This document shows, piece by piece, positions 16,455 through 25,602 of a stretch of DNA of 64,000 bases (position 1 is its first letter; each line of letters opens with the position of its first letter). The DNA is taken from assembly GCF_024834055.1 (NCBI RefSeq), contig NZ_JANUXZ010000005.1:146883-210882 (forward strand). The letters run 5' to 3'. This stretch comes from Corynebacterium sp. ES2730-CONJ (lineage in GTDB: Bacteria; Actinomycetota; Actinomycetes; Mycobacteriales; Mycobacteriaceae). The notes below the pieces were generated by a model that was not told the DNA's origin, ran no database searches, and worked only from the letters and a program-made list of their open reading frames with translations. The translations under genes and the position numbers were made by a program.

Positions 16455-17474
16455 TTAGAGCACTTCGATGCGGGCACCAAGATTTTCGGCCTGAATAAGC
16501 TGATTGGCCCAATCGGTGCCGTCGTGGTGCAACCGGAAAACGGGGCGATTGGAGATCTTGGCGGGGCTGACAGACTGAGAGGCATTAAGACCTGAGCGCG
16601 CTTCAAAGCGCACGCGAGAGCGGTAACCACTATCGACTAAATCTTGAATTTCAGCCTGTGGTGGGCTCAGATGGGCACGAGCATCACGGAGAATGCTTAA
16701 ACATTCATCGAGTGCCTCACCGAGGGCAAGATGGTTGGTCTCGCACATCGAACGAACCAAGGATGGTGATGTGCCGGCAACACGGGTGGCATCGCGAAAG
16801 GAACCAGCCGCGAGAGAGAGGGCGAGTGCCCCACCATTATCTCCCACGATCGCGAGGGCCTCAGCGAGAATATGAGGTAGATGGCTCACCCGTGCAACGG
16901 CCAGGTCATGGGCATGGACCCGAGCGGGTACCACCTCCGCCCCCACGAGAGTGGCCATATGCACCACATCAATCCAGAGACGTTTCCAGGTACGGCTAAC
17001 CTCTGTTGAATCGACGAGGTGATCAAAGGTAACTACCCACACGGCGCGGCGAAAGAGCTCTGGGAAGGAAGCGTCCCACCCTGATTCGGCCGTGCCTGCC
17101 ATGGGGTGCCCTCCCACGTAGCGGTCTTGCATATTCCGGCTTTTCACGAGGGCATATACTTCGCCTTTGACGCTGACGACATCGGTGAATCCGCAGTGCG
17201 GAGCATATTCATTCAAAGCGTCGAGTAGCGAGGCGACAGCGGGCATTGGAGTAGCGAGGACGATAAGAGCATTACTCTCCGCCGCGCGACTTAGAGCCTC
17301 GGTGAGATCCGTGGTCACATCAAAGCCTTCCGCGCGGGCCTTGCGGGTTGCAGACGGTGAACGGTTGTGGCCGAAGACGTCGACGCCGTGCTCGTGGAGG
17401 GCGCGCATGAGTGAGCCTCCGATCAGACCGAGGCCAAGAATGCAGACGGGACGGGAAATTTGGTTAATACTCAC
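16455..17474 (-). CDS. tyrA: Prephenate dehydrogenase
   Basis: 339 residues starting at GTG. N-terminal Rossmann domain with ILGLGLIGGS (about 12-21) and HNRSPS for the NAD(P) ribose, then VSVKGEVY and GGHPMAGTAESGW (about 122-134, with the catalytic His), followed by the helical dimerisation domain with HLPHILAEAL. Makes hydroxyphenylpyruvate (or tyrosine from arogenate) in tyrosine biosynthesis. A C-terminal region of about 60 residues after the core has no ACT motif I can see. Confidence 0.9.
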   Translation of the reverse strand: MSINQISRPVCILGLGLIGGSLMRALHEHGVDVFGHNRSPSATRKARAEGFDVTTDLTEALSRAAESNALIVLATPMPAVASLLDALNEYAPHCGFTDVVSVKGEVYALVKSRNMQDRYVGGHPMAGTAESGWDASFPELFRRAVWVVTFDHLVDSTEVSRTWKRLWIDVVHMATLVGAEVVPARVHAHDLAVARVSHLPHILAEALAIVGDNGGALALSLAAGSFRDATRVAGTSPSLVRSMCETNHLALGEALDECLSILRDARAHLSPPQAEIQDLVDSGYRSRVRFEARSGLNASQSVSPAKISNRPVFRLHHDGTDWANQLIQAENLGARIEVL

Positions 17475-17512
17475 ATGCTAAGTGTGGCACACAAGGACTA
17501 AGGTTGTTCGGT

Positions 17513-18001
17513 ATGGAGCGTAATTTTGCCGTAACTGTCACCCGATCCGAATCGAACTGGCAGGTTCGACGGTTTTCTGAGGACTCTACCAATATCGAAA
17601 CCGCCATTAAGGCTGTGCGCGGCTTGCGCGCGGAGTCTGCGGCCTTTGCCCTCTTATGTGTCGATGATGAGTACTTTGTCATCGTCCGTCCAACTCCGAG
17701 CCGCGTCCGACTCTTTCTTTCCGACGCCTCCATGGCAGCTGTCGATGACTTCGCCGCTTCGCTCCTCGAAGAGATGGATATTGATATACCCGATATTCCC
17801 GAGGAGGACTTTGCCGACACCGAAGGCTGGCCTGACGGCGATTTCGATATTCTAGCCGATCTTGGCATCAGCGAGCAGGTACTTTCTATCCTGTGCGATG
17901 AATCCGAGTGGTGGGCCTCTGAACAGCTGCAGAGCTTGTGTGAAGAATTAGGCTGCGAGGAGGAATTCAGTCGCGCCGTCGGTATGGATATCAGCGAATA
18001 G
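17513..18001 (+). CDS. tRNA adenosine deaminase-associated protein
   Basis: About 162 residues, strongly acidic in its second half (EEMDIDIPDIPEEDF). It starts MERNFAVTVTRS and ends in a short helical domain. The order this gene then tadA, 8 bp apart on the same strand, is the one by which this actinobacterial family was named. An AAGG site 9 nt before supports the ATG at 17513 over the TTG at 17504. Its role in A-to-I editing is inferred only from linkage. Confidence 0.8.
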   Translation: MERNFAVTVTRSESNWQVRRFSEDSTNIETAIKAVRGLRAESAAFALLCVDDEYFVIVRPTPSRVRLFLSDASMAAVDDFAASLLEEMDIDIPDIPEEDFADTEGWPDGDFDILADLGISEQVLSILCDESEWWASEQLQSLCEELGCEEEFSRAVGMDISE

Positions 18002-18009
18002 AGCGCCTG

Positions 18010-18537
18010 ATGGATCCGCGCCCTCAGACCTCTCGCCCTGCAACGAGCAGTGTTGATCCACCAGTATTACCGCGCCCCGAGCACCAGCAGGGTGCAGAGA
18101 CCTATATGCGCCGTGCTCTTGCTGAGGCCACGAGGTGCCCAGGTGTAGAGATCCCCGTGGGGGCGGTGGTGATTAATGCGGCCGGGGATGTTATTGGTAT
18201 GGGGCATAATCGTCGGGAAACTGATCGGGACCCCTTCGGTCATGCCGAAATGATGGCATTAGCTCAAGCAGCGCAGCACCACGATGACGGGTGGCGCTTA
18301 ACGGGATGTACCCTAGTAGTCACGCTTGAGCCTTGTGCCATGTGCGCGGGCGCGGCGGTTTCTGCTCGGATCGATCATATAATTTTTGGGGCCTTTGAGC
18401 CCAAGACCGGAGCGTGTGGCTCGTGGATTGATATCCCTCGGGCACCGCTAGCTGTCCACAGCCCGCAGGTTTCGGGTGGGGTGCTTGGCGATGAGTGCGC
18501 ATCTCTCCTGCGCCAGTTTTTTCGTTCATTACGTTGA
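18010..18537 (+). CDS. tadA: tRNA-specific adenosine deaminase TadA
   Basis: 175 residues, cytidine-deaminase fold. Zinc/proton-shuttle motif HAEMMAL (His-Ala-Glu, about residues 77-83) and PCAMCAGAA (about 112-120) are intact. Converts A34 to inosine in tRNA-Arg(ACG), two copies of which are encoded a few kb upstream. About 30 extra N-terminal residues (rich in Pro and Ser) precede the fold, so a later start is possible; no strong ribosome site is seen and the gene is probably coupled to the one before it. Confidence 0.92.
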   Translation: MDPRPQTSRPATSSVDPPVLPRPEHQQGAETYMRRALAEATRCPGVEIPVGAVVINAAGDVIGMGHNRRETDRDPFGHAEMMALAQAAQHHDDGWRLTGCTLVVTLEPCAMCAGAAVSARIDHIIFGAFEPKTGACGSWIDIPRAPLAVHSPQVSGGVLGDECASLLRQFFRSLR

Positions 18538-18716
18538 TTCTGCAGGCTAGCGGTAGCTCATCCTGTGGATCTTCTTATAAAAGACGTAGCTCTTTTAGGA
18601 ATTTAGGATTATAATGGGGCGTGCAGCTGTACCCAGCTGCTCTAGGATAAAAATCAGTATCGGCTCCCCTCGGCAATGACCGGTGTGGTAGCGGTACTGG
18701 AACTAAAGGAGCAATA

Positions 18717-18926
18717 ATGTCTGATTTCGACAATACCGTTGACGACCTTAAAGGCAAGGCTAAGGAAGCCGCTGGTGACCTTACTGATAACGAGAGCCTC
18801 AAGGATGAGGGCAAGGCCGACCAGGTCGTTGCTGATGTTAAGGATGCCGTGCACAATGCCGGCGACAAGGTTAAAGAAGTAGCCGATAAGGTAATTGGTT
18901 CCTTCAAGAAGGACGACGAGAAGTAA
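18717..18926 (+). CDS. CsbD-family stress protein
   Basis: 69 residues, highly charged, with the CsbD pattern: DLKGKAKEAAGDLTDNESLKDEGKA near the N-terminus (given only as family hallmark) and a second amphipathic KDAVHNAGDKVKEVADKV. Predicted small helical cytoplasmic protein; family members are induced in general stress. Strong AAAGGAG site 6 nt before the ATG, terminator right after: a single-gene unit. Confidence 0.85.
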   Translation: MSDFDNTVDDLKGKAKEAAGDLTDNESLKDEGKADQVVADVKDAVHNAGDKVKEVADKVIGSFKKDDEK

Positions 18927-18946
18927 ATTCTCGCAAAGCTTATTTT

Positions 18947-18980
18947 GCCCTCCCACAGATTATGTGGGAGGGCGTTTTTA
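18947..18980 (+). terminator. Terminator after csbD-like gene
   Basis: GCCCTCCCACA (18947-18957) pairs with 18963-18973, loop GATTA or similar, then GTTTTTA. Confidence 0.92.
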
Positions 18981-19023
18981 TATAATTTGCCCCCGCGTTC
19001 CCCATCCCCTAAACTTTGCAAAC

Positions 19024-19114
19024 GGTGGCGTGTCCGAGTGGCCGAAGGTGCTCGCCTCGAAAGCGAGTGTTGGGTAACCCCCAACCGCGGGTTCAAATCC
19101 CGCCGCCACCGCCA
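19024..19114 (+). tRNA. tRNA-Ser(CGA)
   Basis: Acceptor GGTGGCG/CGCCACC, anticodon loop CTCGAAA giving CGA, long variable arm, encoded CCA. Confidence 0.95.
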
Positions 19115-19123
19115 ATAATGAGA

Positions 19124-19156
19124 GGGTCAGCTGTTTAATCGACAGCTGATCCTTTT
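19124..19156 (+). terminator. Terminator after tRNA-Ser(CGA)
   Basis: GGGTCAGCTGT (19124-19134) pairs with 19142-19152 with one G-T wobble, then TTTT. Confidence 0.8.
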
Positions 19157-19309
19157 CGTTTTAGAACCCCTAACCCGCAGGTCTGGTACCCATACTTACT
19201 CTAAACGCAGACCAGAAGCAGAAGAGAAGCAAAAGAGAAGCTCTGCCATCCAGGGTGAAGTAGTAGCATATGGGAGAAGGAATATACGCAGGGGAGAAAG
19301 GGAGCATTC

Positions 19310-21703
19310 GTGGCACGATTGCTGTACAGAATAGGCGTCTGGTCGTTTCGAGCGCGCTGGTTCGTTATTGTTGCGTGGTTGCTGATCCTAGGAGCACTCG
19401 GTGGATCAGCCTTTGCCTTCGAGAAGGGTTATAATGACGTCTTCGCCATCGAAGGAACCCAGGCTGAAAAAGCAACCGACCTGCTCGCGCGCAATTTCCC
19501 AGATCAAAAATCTCCCCTCGATTCCACCGGCGTCACCATTGCGTTCAAGGCTCCACCGGGGGAAAAGTTAACTGATCCTCAAAATTCCGCTGCCGTTGAT
19601 GAGGTCGTGGAATATATCGAGAAGAACCTTGAAGGCCTCACGGATACGCAGCGCTTTGGTAATCCCGTCACCTTAAGCCCTCAACTGCAGAAATACGTGA
19701 TCGAGGCGGCCACGGAACAGGGCTTTCCCGAGGAGAATGCGCGCCTAGACGCCCAGAATCTTGCACTGCTCAGTGCCGATGACACCATTGGTTATACGAC
19801 ATTTTCCTTTGATGTTCCCCTGCCCGCCGATGTCAGCGACGATCAGCGGGAAACGGTGGCGGTGGCTATGGATTTGGGTCGCGCCGCGGGCCTAGAAGTC
19901 GAGGCGGGTGGCCCGGGCTACGGCGACCCGATCGTGATCGAGGAAACCTCGGAGATCATCGGACTAGCCGTAGCGGCCATCATTCTCATCTTCACCTTCG
20001 GTTCCCTTGTCGCAGCCGGTATGCCCCTGTTGATCGCGGTGATGTCGGTCGCGTTGGGCTCACTCGCGGTCACCCTCGCAACGGCGTGGGTGCCCCTGAA
20101 TAACATCACTCCCGTTCTTGCCGTCATGTTAGGTCTCGCTGTGGGTGTCGACTACGCCCTGTTTATCCTCTTTCGCTATCGAGAGGAACTCAAGCGCTAT
20201 CCTCCCGAAGAAGCAGTCGGGATGGCGGTGGGCACCGCTGGGTCCGCGGTAGTCTTTGCAGGCCTGACTGTGATTGTTGCCCTTGTTGCACTGGCAGTGG
20301 CGAATATTCTCTTCCTCACCTATATGGGTCTAGCCGCAGCTTTAACTGTTCTTATTGCAGTGACGGTATCACTAACCATGCTGCCTGCAGTGCTCGGTGT
20401 GCTTGGCGATCGAGCCTTTAAGGGCCGGATTCCGTGGATTGAGAACCGCCGCAAACCAGCGGTCACCATGGGGCAACGCTGGGTTACTCTCGTGCATCGC
20501 TTCCCCGGAGTGGTCATCGCCGTGGTGATCTTCTTACTCGGCGCGCTCACTGCTCCAGGGCTCAATTTGCATCTCTCCCTGCCCTCTGATGGCCAATCGC
20601 CGTATGAGACGACGCAACGCAAACAAGCCGAATTACTCTACGAAGGTTTTGGTCCGGGTGCTGATGCTCAATTCCTCGTGGTCGCTGATGCCCATCAGGT
20701 CGATCCCGAAGCCGCTGTTCTCGCGCCCGTGGTGGCAGCCCAAGAAGCTGACCACAATCCCAGCACGGGTCCTTTTGACCGCAGCGCTGCGGCAGCCTTT
20801 GCCTCCTACCTCCATGTCATCCAAAAATTCTCGGTTAATCAAGATGTCAAGCATATCCAGATCGTCGAAGTATCCGATGATGGTAAAGCGGCTCAGATGC
20901 TACTCACCTCAGCGCGATCGAATATTGACCCCGCAACTAACGAGCTCATCAATGCGCTACGTGACCAAGAATCTGAGATAACAAAGAGCACAGGTATCAC
21001 TACAGGAATCACCGGACTTGTGCCCGTGCAGCAGGATGTGGTTAACCGCCTAGCTGATGCGATGCCGTTATATCTCTTGATCGTAGTGGGTCTTGCCATC
21101 GTACTTTTACTCATAATCTTCCGCTCGGTGGTGGTGCCACTGATCGCTGGTCTTGGATTCTTGCTATCAGTAGGTGCCGCCTTCGGTGTCACTGTTCTCT
21201 TCTGGCAAGAGGGCCTATGGGGTCTGGTTGGGACGCCTGCACCCATTATCGCTTTTATGCCCATCTTCCTCATTGGCGTCTGTTTTGGGCTGGCGATGGA
21301 TTATCAAGTATTCATTGTCTCGGCGATGCGGGAACATTATTCCCACAGTGCAGAGGGCGAAGATTCGCCCTATAACCGCAATGATGCCTCGGTCATTTTT
21401 GGCTTCACCCACAGTGCACGCGTGGTCACGGCTGCAGCGCTGATTATGATCGCCGTCTTTGCCGCTTTTATCGGACAACCGCTGCCCTTTATCAAGATCT
21501 TCGGTTTCGGACTCGGTGCCGGCGTACTTTTCGACGCTTTCTTAATTCGCATGGCATTTGTTCCCGCCGCTATGTTCATCTGCGGACGCGCAACCTGGTG
21601 GATGCCGGCATGGTTGGATAAGATCCTTCCGCATCTTGATGTTGAAGGCACGTCTCTAGAATCAGGACAGGACACCAAGAAGGCGGCGCGCGTCGATCTT
21701 TAA
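19310..21703 (+). CDS. MmpL-family RND transporter
   Basis: 797 residues with two repeats, each a single helix, a large extracytoplasmic loop and five more helices (12 in all). The proton-relay Asp-Tyr pairs of MmpL proteins are present: GLAVGVDYALFILFRYREE in the first half and GLAMDYQVFIVS in the second. Family members export glycolipids or other envelope lipids in mycolate bacteria. It starts at GTG after AAAGGGAG. Which of the corynebacterial MmpL paralogues it matches cannot be decided here. tgt follows after 26 bp. Confidence 0.9.
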   Translation: MARLLYRIGVWSFRARWFVIVAWLLILGALGGSAFAFEKGYNDVFAIEGTQAEKATDLLARNFPDQKSPLDSTGVTIAFKAPPGEKLTDPQNSAAVDEVVEYIEKNLEGLTDTQRFGNPVTLSPQLQKYVIEAATEQGFPEENARLDAQNLALLSADDTIGYTTFSFDVPLPADVSDDQRETVAVAMDLGRAAGLEVEAGGPGYGDPIVIEETSEIIGLAVAAIILIFTFGSLVAAGMPLLIAVMSVALGSLAVTLATAWVPLNNITPVLAVMLGLAVGVDYALFILFRYREELKRYPPEEAVGMAVGTAGSAVVFAGLTVIVALVALAVANILFLTYMGLAAALTVLIAVTVSLTMLPAVLGVLGDRAFKGRIPWIENRRKPAVTMGQRWVTLVHRFPGVVIAVVIFLLGALTAPGLNLHLSLPSDGQSPYETTQRKQAELLYEGFGPGADAQFLVVADAHQVDPEAAVLAPVVAAQEADHNPSTGPFDRSAAAAFASYLHVIQKFSVNQDVKHIQIVEVSDDGKAAQMLLTSARSNIDPATNELINALRDQESEITKSTGITTGITGLVPVQQDVVNRLADAMPLYLLIVVGLAIVLLLIIFRSVVVPLIAGLGFLLSVGAAFGVTVLFWQEGLWGLVGTPAPIIAFMPIFLIGVCFGLAMDYQVFIVSAMREHYSHSAEGEDSPYNRNDASVIFGFTHSARVVTAAALIMIAVFAAFIGQPLPFIKIFGFGLGAGVLFDAFLIRMAFVPAAMFICGRATWWMPAWLDKILPHLDVEGTSLESGQDTKKAARVDL

Positions 21704-21729
21704 GGGTGCCATGCAGTAAACTGTCGACC

Positions 21730-22992
21730 ATGGATTTGAGCTTTACTGTTGGCACTGAACTAGAACCTGCCCCGGGACGTCATGGTCGTACCGGGGTCAT
21801 TCATACCCCGCATGGCGATATTGCTACCCCTGCTTTTATCCCAGTGGGAACAAAGGCCACGGTGAAGACTCTCACCCCAGAACAAGTGCGCGAAACTGGT
21901 GCCCAAGCGGTTTTGTCGAATGCTTATCACCTTTACCTCCAACCAGGTCCTGATATTGTCGACGAGGCTGGGGGAGTAGCTGCCTTCGAGAATTGGAACG
22001 GGCCAACCTATACAGATTCTGGTGGATTCCAAGTGATGAGCTTGGGAGTTGGTTTCAAGAAGGTTCTCGCCATGGATACTGCCCAGCTCACTGAGGGAGA
22101 TATCCGGGCCAAGAAGAAAGACCGCTATGCGAATGTGGACGAAGATGGGGTAGATTTCCGCAGTGTTATCGATGGGTCGAGGCACCGCTTCACCCCAGAG
22201 AAATCAATGCAGATCCAACACCAGCTCGGTGCCGATATTATGTTCGCTTTCGATGAGCTGACTACTCTCGTTGACACCCGTCTTTACCAGGAGCAATCTG
22301 TAGAGCGTACCCACCGCTGGGCGCAACGTTGCTTAAGTGAACATGACCGACTGACGCGCGAGCGGGCGCACAAACCGAAGCAGTCCCTTTGGGGTGTGGT
22401 GCAGGGTGCGCAGTACGAAGACCTGCGGCGCAAGGCAACACGAGGTCTCATTGAATTATCTGCTGCGCACGAGGCGGAAGGAAAGCGCGGCTTTGGAGGG
22501 TTCGGTATTGGTGGCGCATTGGAAAAGGAGAATTTAGGGACCATTGTCGGCTGGGTCTGCGATGAATTACCGCGCGAAAAACCGCGCCATTTGCTGGGCA
22601 TTTCCGAACCAGACGATCTTTTTACTGCCATCGAGGCCGGAGCCGATACCTTCGACTGTGTAGCCCCCACGAGGTTGGGGCGACGCGGAGGTGTGTACAC
22701 CCTTGATGGGCGCGTTAATCTCACAGCCGCACCGTATAAACGCGATTTTAGGCCGGTCGATGAGGAATTCGGCGGATACCTTTCGGAAAATTATACGCGC
22801 GCCTATATCCATCACCTGTTCAAGGCCAAGGAATTCCTCGGAGGAACATTATGCACCATGCACAATGTGACTTTTATGGTGCGACTCGTTGACAATATTC
22901 GAGCCTCCATCGACGGTGGATATTACAACGAGTTCAAGGAAGAATTCCTCGGCCGCTATTATGCTAAGAAGTCCACGGCTTCAGGTTCTTAG
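21730..22992 (+). CDS. tgt: tRNA-guanine transglycosylase Tgt, zinc cysteines missing
   Basis: 420 residues, TIM-barrel. General base Asp in YTDSGGFQ (Asp96) and nucleophile Asp in DTFDCVAPTR (about Asp309) are present, as is QSLWGVVQGA and the downstream IHHLF and TMHN. The usual zinc motif CxCxxC before NY-x-RAY is replaced by FGGYLS, so three of four zinc ligands are lost while the His stays. Exchanges G34 for queuine in GUN tRNAs. The ATG at 21730 is preferred; a GTG at 21706 adds 8 unlikely residues. gluQ and a YhhQ-type transporter are nearby. Confidence 0.88.
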   Translation: MDLSFTVGTELEPAPGRHGRTGVIHTPHGDIATPAFIPVGTKATVKTLTPEQVRETGAQAVLSNAYHLYLQPGPDIVDEAGGVAAFENWNGPTYTDSGGFQVMSLGVGFKKVLAMDTAQLTEGDIRAKKKDRYANVDEDGVDFRSVIDGSRHRFTPEKSMQIQHQLGADIMFAFDELTTLVDTRLYQEQSVERTHRWAQRCLSEHDRLTRERAHKPKQSLWGVVQGAQYEDLRRKATRGLIELSAAHEAEGKRGFGGFGIGGALEKENLGTIVGWVCDELPREKPRHLLGISEPDDLFTAIEAGADTFDCVAPTRLGRRGGVYTLDGRVNLTAAPYKRDFRPVDEEFGGYLSENYTRAYIHHLFKAKEFLGGTLCTMHNVTFMVRLVDNIRASIDGGYYNEFKEEFLGRYYAKKSTASGS

Positions 22993-23947
22993 GATACCGC
23001 GACGTATCAACTGTGCTGGATACCTCGGGGGTGAGGTCTGCGATGCCATCACCAAGGGTGACCAGATTATCGTGGGAGACAATACGTACCGTTTCGCCCC
23101 TGGTGTCAACGCTGATATCCCCGAGGGTGATCAGCGCATTATGGGGAAGATTCTCTTCGGCCTTGCCTAGGCGCGGGGCGAACCAGTCCACATCGAGTTC
23201 TGGCGGGAATTTTAGAGAGCCCTTAATATAATTCCCCCTCCCAGCTCCGGTGGTGGTTGGCCATGGGTCGAAGCCGCTATGATCCTCACAGATGAAGTTC
23301 TCCGCGTTCTCAAAATCACAGTAGATTTCGTGTTCGCCCATGGGTATGCCAAGGACCTTAGCCATATCCGCCTGGGCGCTGATCACTTTATGGTGTGCAT
23401 TACCGCGCAAGGATGCAGGAGTGATATCTGCTGGTGGGGCCGTAGTGAAATCGAGGTGGAGGGGAGTGGATTGTAGGTCGCCTTCGAGATCAACGCCGCT
23501 GTTTAAAAGTCGGTACCTGATGGTGCTGCCGTCAACGGTTGCGCTGATGAGCCCAGTTTCGCTGTGAATATCGGAAAGGTTCTGCGCCAGGAAATAGGGT
23601 GCATCGGTAATAAGTTTATCGTGGCTAAAGAGCAGCATACTCTCGCGGCGTGACCCCGGTTGGCTCAGGTTCTCATTGTTGAGGTTGCCCTCGAGTACTA
23701 CCCAACTGAGTGGTTGGCACGGGTCGAAGTGATTATCACGCACCCGAAATTCAAAAACCTGATTGTCTGTATCCGAGGTGCGGATGATTTTGTGGGGCAG
23801 CCAGACGCCGAGTGCGGTTTCGGCGAGATCGAGAGTGGAATAGGGGCAGCCTGGGGTGCTCTCGGCACTGTTCATTCCTTGATCGGGGGAGGAGCAAGCG
23901 GTGAGTATGAGGGCGAATCCGGTGATGACGAATGTCTTCGCGCGCAT
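22964..23947 (-). CDS. LppP/LprE-like lipoprotein
   Basis: 327 residues. Lipoprotein signal with lipobox LTAC at about residues 15-18, so anchored outside the membrane. The central LSWVVLEGN with Cys-Pro pairs nearby (PGCPYS, DPCQPLSW) is typical of the actinobacterial LppP/LprE family, whose role is unknown. About 130 further residues follow that I do not recognise. The gene overlaps the end of tgt by 29 bp on the opposite strand. Confidence 0.78.
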   Translation of the reverse strand: MRAKTFVITGFALILTACSSPDQGMNSAESTPGCPYSTLDLAETALGVWLPHKIIRTSDTDNQVFEFRVRDNHFDPCQPLSWVVLEGNLNNENLSQPGSRRESMLLFSHDKLITDAPYFLAQNLSDIHSETGLISATVDGSTIRYRLLNSGVDLEGDLQSTPLHLDFTTAPPADITPASLRGNAHHKVISAQADMAKVLGIPMGEHEIYCDFENAENFICEDHSGFDPWPTTTGAGRGNYIKGSLKFPPELDVDWFAPRLGKAEENLPHNALITLGDISVDTRGETVRIVSHDNLVTLGDGIADLTPEVSSTVDTSRYPKNLKPWTS

Positions 23948-24163
23948 GAGGGTTCTTCTTTCTTTGTTTTCCTAAAAGCGTGCCAGAGATTATGCTAGCG
24001 CTAATGGAAATGCATATATTCGGATATATGGATATCACCTGCGCACATTCGCCCAATGGTGGCGAAGAGCATAGTGTGATAATGACAATAGAAAAAAGCG
24101 GTTGTGGCTTGTAGAATGCGTTAGTGAAAAACTCAGCCCTTCCCGCGCTATTTGATTATCGTT

Positions 24164-24169
24164 TACAAT
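24164..24169 (+). promoter_or_regulatory. -10 box (TACAAT) of the leaderless exporter gene
   Basis: Ends 8 nt before GTG 24178; no ribosome site. Confidence 0.55.
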
Positions 24170-24177
24170 AAGCAACC

Positions 24178-25464
24178 GTGGATTATCTCAAGCGACAACT
24201 GGAAATGGGTGTCGAGGCGGATCAAATAATGCGCCTTGGCACCATGCTCCTCTGCTCTGGCACCGGCGGTTATCGCGTGGTGCGCGCCATGAAACGCGCC
24301 GCTCGCTCGATCGGCTTCGATGATCTCGCCGTCGTCGTCAATATTGACTCGCTTGTGTGCACCTTCTACAAAGGCAGCGAATTTCGCACCCTGGTATCCT
24401 CGAACGCCGTGCTCGCGATTAATTCCTCGCGCATCGAAGCGATTGAGGATTTTACCCATAACCGCCTGCATCACCCAATTACGCTCGGGGAATTGCAGGC
24501 CACCCTCGATTGGATCGAACAGGTTACCGGGCCTCGGTGGAGCTGGTGGGAGAAAGCTCTCGCGGCAGGGCTAGCCTGTGCTGGCTTCGCTTTGCTGAAC
24601 CACTTTCTCCTGCTTACCTCGGCGATCGTGGCGGTGGCCGCGGGCATTGGTCAGATAGTGCGTGGGCTGCTAGCGCACCGGCATTTTAATCACCTTGGAA
24701 CCACAGCCATTGCGGGCGTGATATCGAGCTTGGTGTTCTTTGGCTTAGGGTTACTCGCTTTTCACCAGGGAATTATCGGCCGCGATCAGCTTTCAGCTGG
24801 ATATGTAGCGAGTGTGCTCTACCTGATTCCCGGGTTCCCACTCTTCGCAGCCCTGCTTGACTTGGCGCGCTTTGATATCACTGCTGGCTTCTCCCGATTG
24901 ATTTATGCCATCCAGATCAGCCTCGCTGCCACCTTCGCCGTGACCATGACGGGTCTCGCTATCAGCCTCAATCCCTCACACCCTATCTATTATGAGACGG
25001 GATTAAAGTGGTTCGGGATCGCTACCGTTGCTAGCTTCTTTGGTATCGCCGGTTTCGCGGTGCTCTTTAATTCATCACGGCGGATGATTGTGCTGGCAGC
25101 AAGCCTAGGTACGGTGGTGAACTTAGTGCGCTTGGCACTCGTAGAACTAGGGTATCCACTTTTCCTCTGTGCCTTTATTGGAGGGCTCCTTATTGGGTTG
25201 ATGGGGCCGGCATTAGTGGGGCGCTTTGATATACCGCGTATTACTATGACGGTGCCTGCCTCTGTCATTATGATCCCAGGTCCTATGATGTACCGTGCGG
25301 TGTATGGATTAGTGAGTCACGATATCTCCAGCGCCATTGCAAATGCCGTGGATGCGGGATTGGTTATCTTCTTTATCGCGGGCGGCTTGTCGGTAGCTCG
25401 AATGGCCACCGATAAGGATTGGGCCTTTGGGCATCCGATCGATTTTCGCAAAAAATTGGTTTAG
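24178..25464 (+). CDS. ThrE-type threonine/serine exporter
   Basis: 428 residues. A cytoplasmic N-terminal domain of about 120 residues (MRLGTMLLCSGTGGYRVVRAMKRAA; His/Ser-rich DUF1212 domain) is followed by about ten helices in two blocks of five, the fused form of the family seen in C. glutamicum ThrE. The second block has VPASVIMIPGPMMYRAVYG, the ThrE/YjjB signature. Exports L-threonine and L-serine with the proton gradient. The GTG start follows a TACAAT box at leaderless distance. Compared with ThrE the N-terminus is somewhat short, so another member of the family is possible. Confidence 0.82.
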   Translation: MDYLKRQLEMGVEADQIMRLGTMLLCSGTGGYRVVRAMKRAARSIGFDDLAVVVNIDSLVCTFYKGSEFRTLVSSNAVLAINSSRIEAIEDFTHNRLHHPITLGELQATLDWIEQVTGPRWSWWEKALAAGLACAGFALLNHFLLLTSAIVAVAAGIGQIVRGLLAHRHFNHLGTTAIAGVISSLVFFGLGLLAFHQGIIGRDQLSAGYVASVLYLIPGFPLFAALLDLARFDITAGFSRLIYAIQISLAATFAVTMTGLAISLNPSHPIYYETGLKWFGIATVASFFGIAGFAVLFNSSRRMIVLAASLGTVVNLVRLALVELGYPLFLCAFIGGLLIGLMGPALVGRFDIPRITMTVPASVIMIPGPMMYRAVYGLVSHDISSAIANAVDAGLVIFFIAGGLSVARMATDKDWAFGHPIDFRKKLV

Positions 25465-25574
25465 GGCTATGCCCTTGCTCACAAAAGATAGCATCTGTGC
25501 TTTGGGGCATTGACATATGTTCGATCCGTGGCTTAACTGGTTGCTAAAGGGTCAATTATCCCAGACAACCCTCA

Positions 25575-25580
25575 TATAAT
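25575..25580 (+). promoter_or_regulatory. -10 box (TATAAT) of deoD
   Basis: Consensus TATAAT 22 nt before the deoD ATG; a strong AAGGAGG ribosome site lies between. No clear -35 match. Confidence 0.6.
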
Positions 25581-25602
25581 CCCATACAGCCAAGGAGGAA
25601 CC

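Noticed and set aside
18575..19096. 173-codon frame on the minus strand
   Set aside because: Runs through the csbD-like gene, its terminator and tRNA-Ser(CGA).
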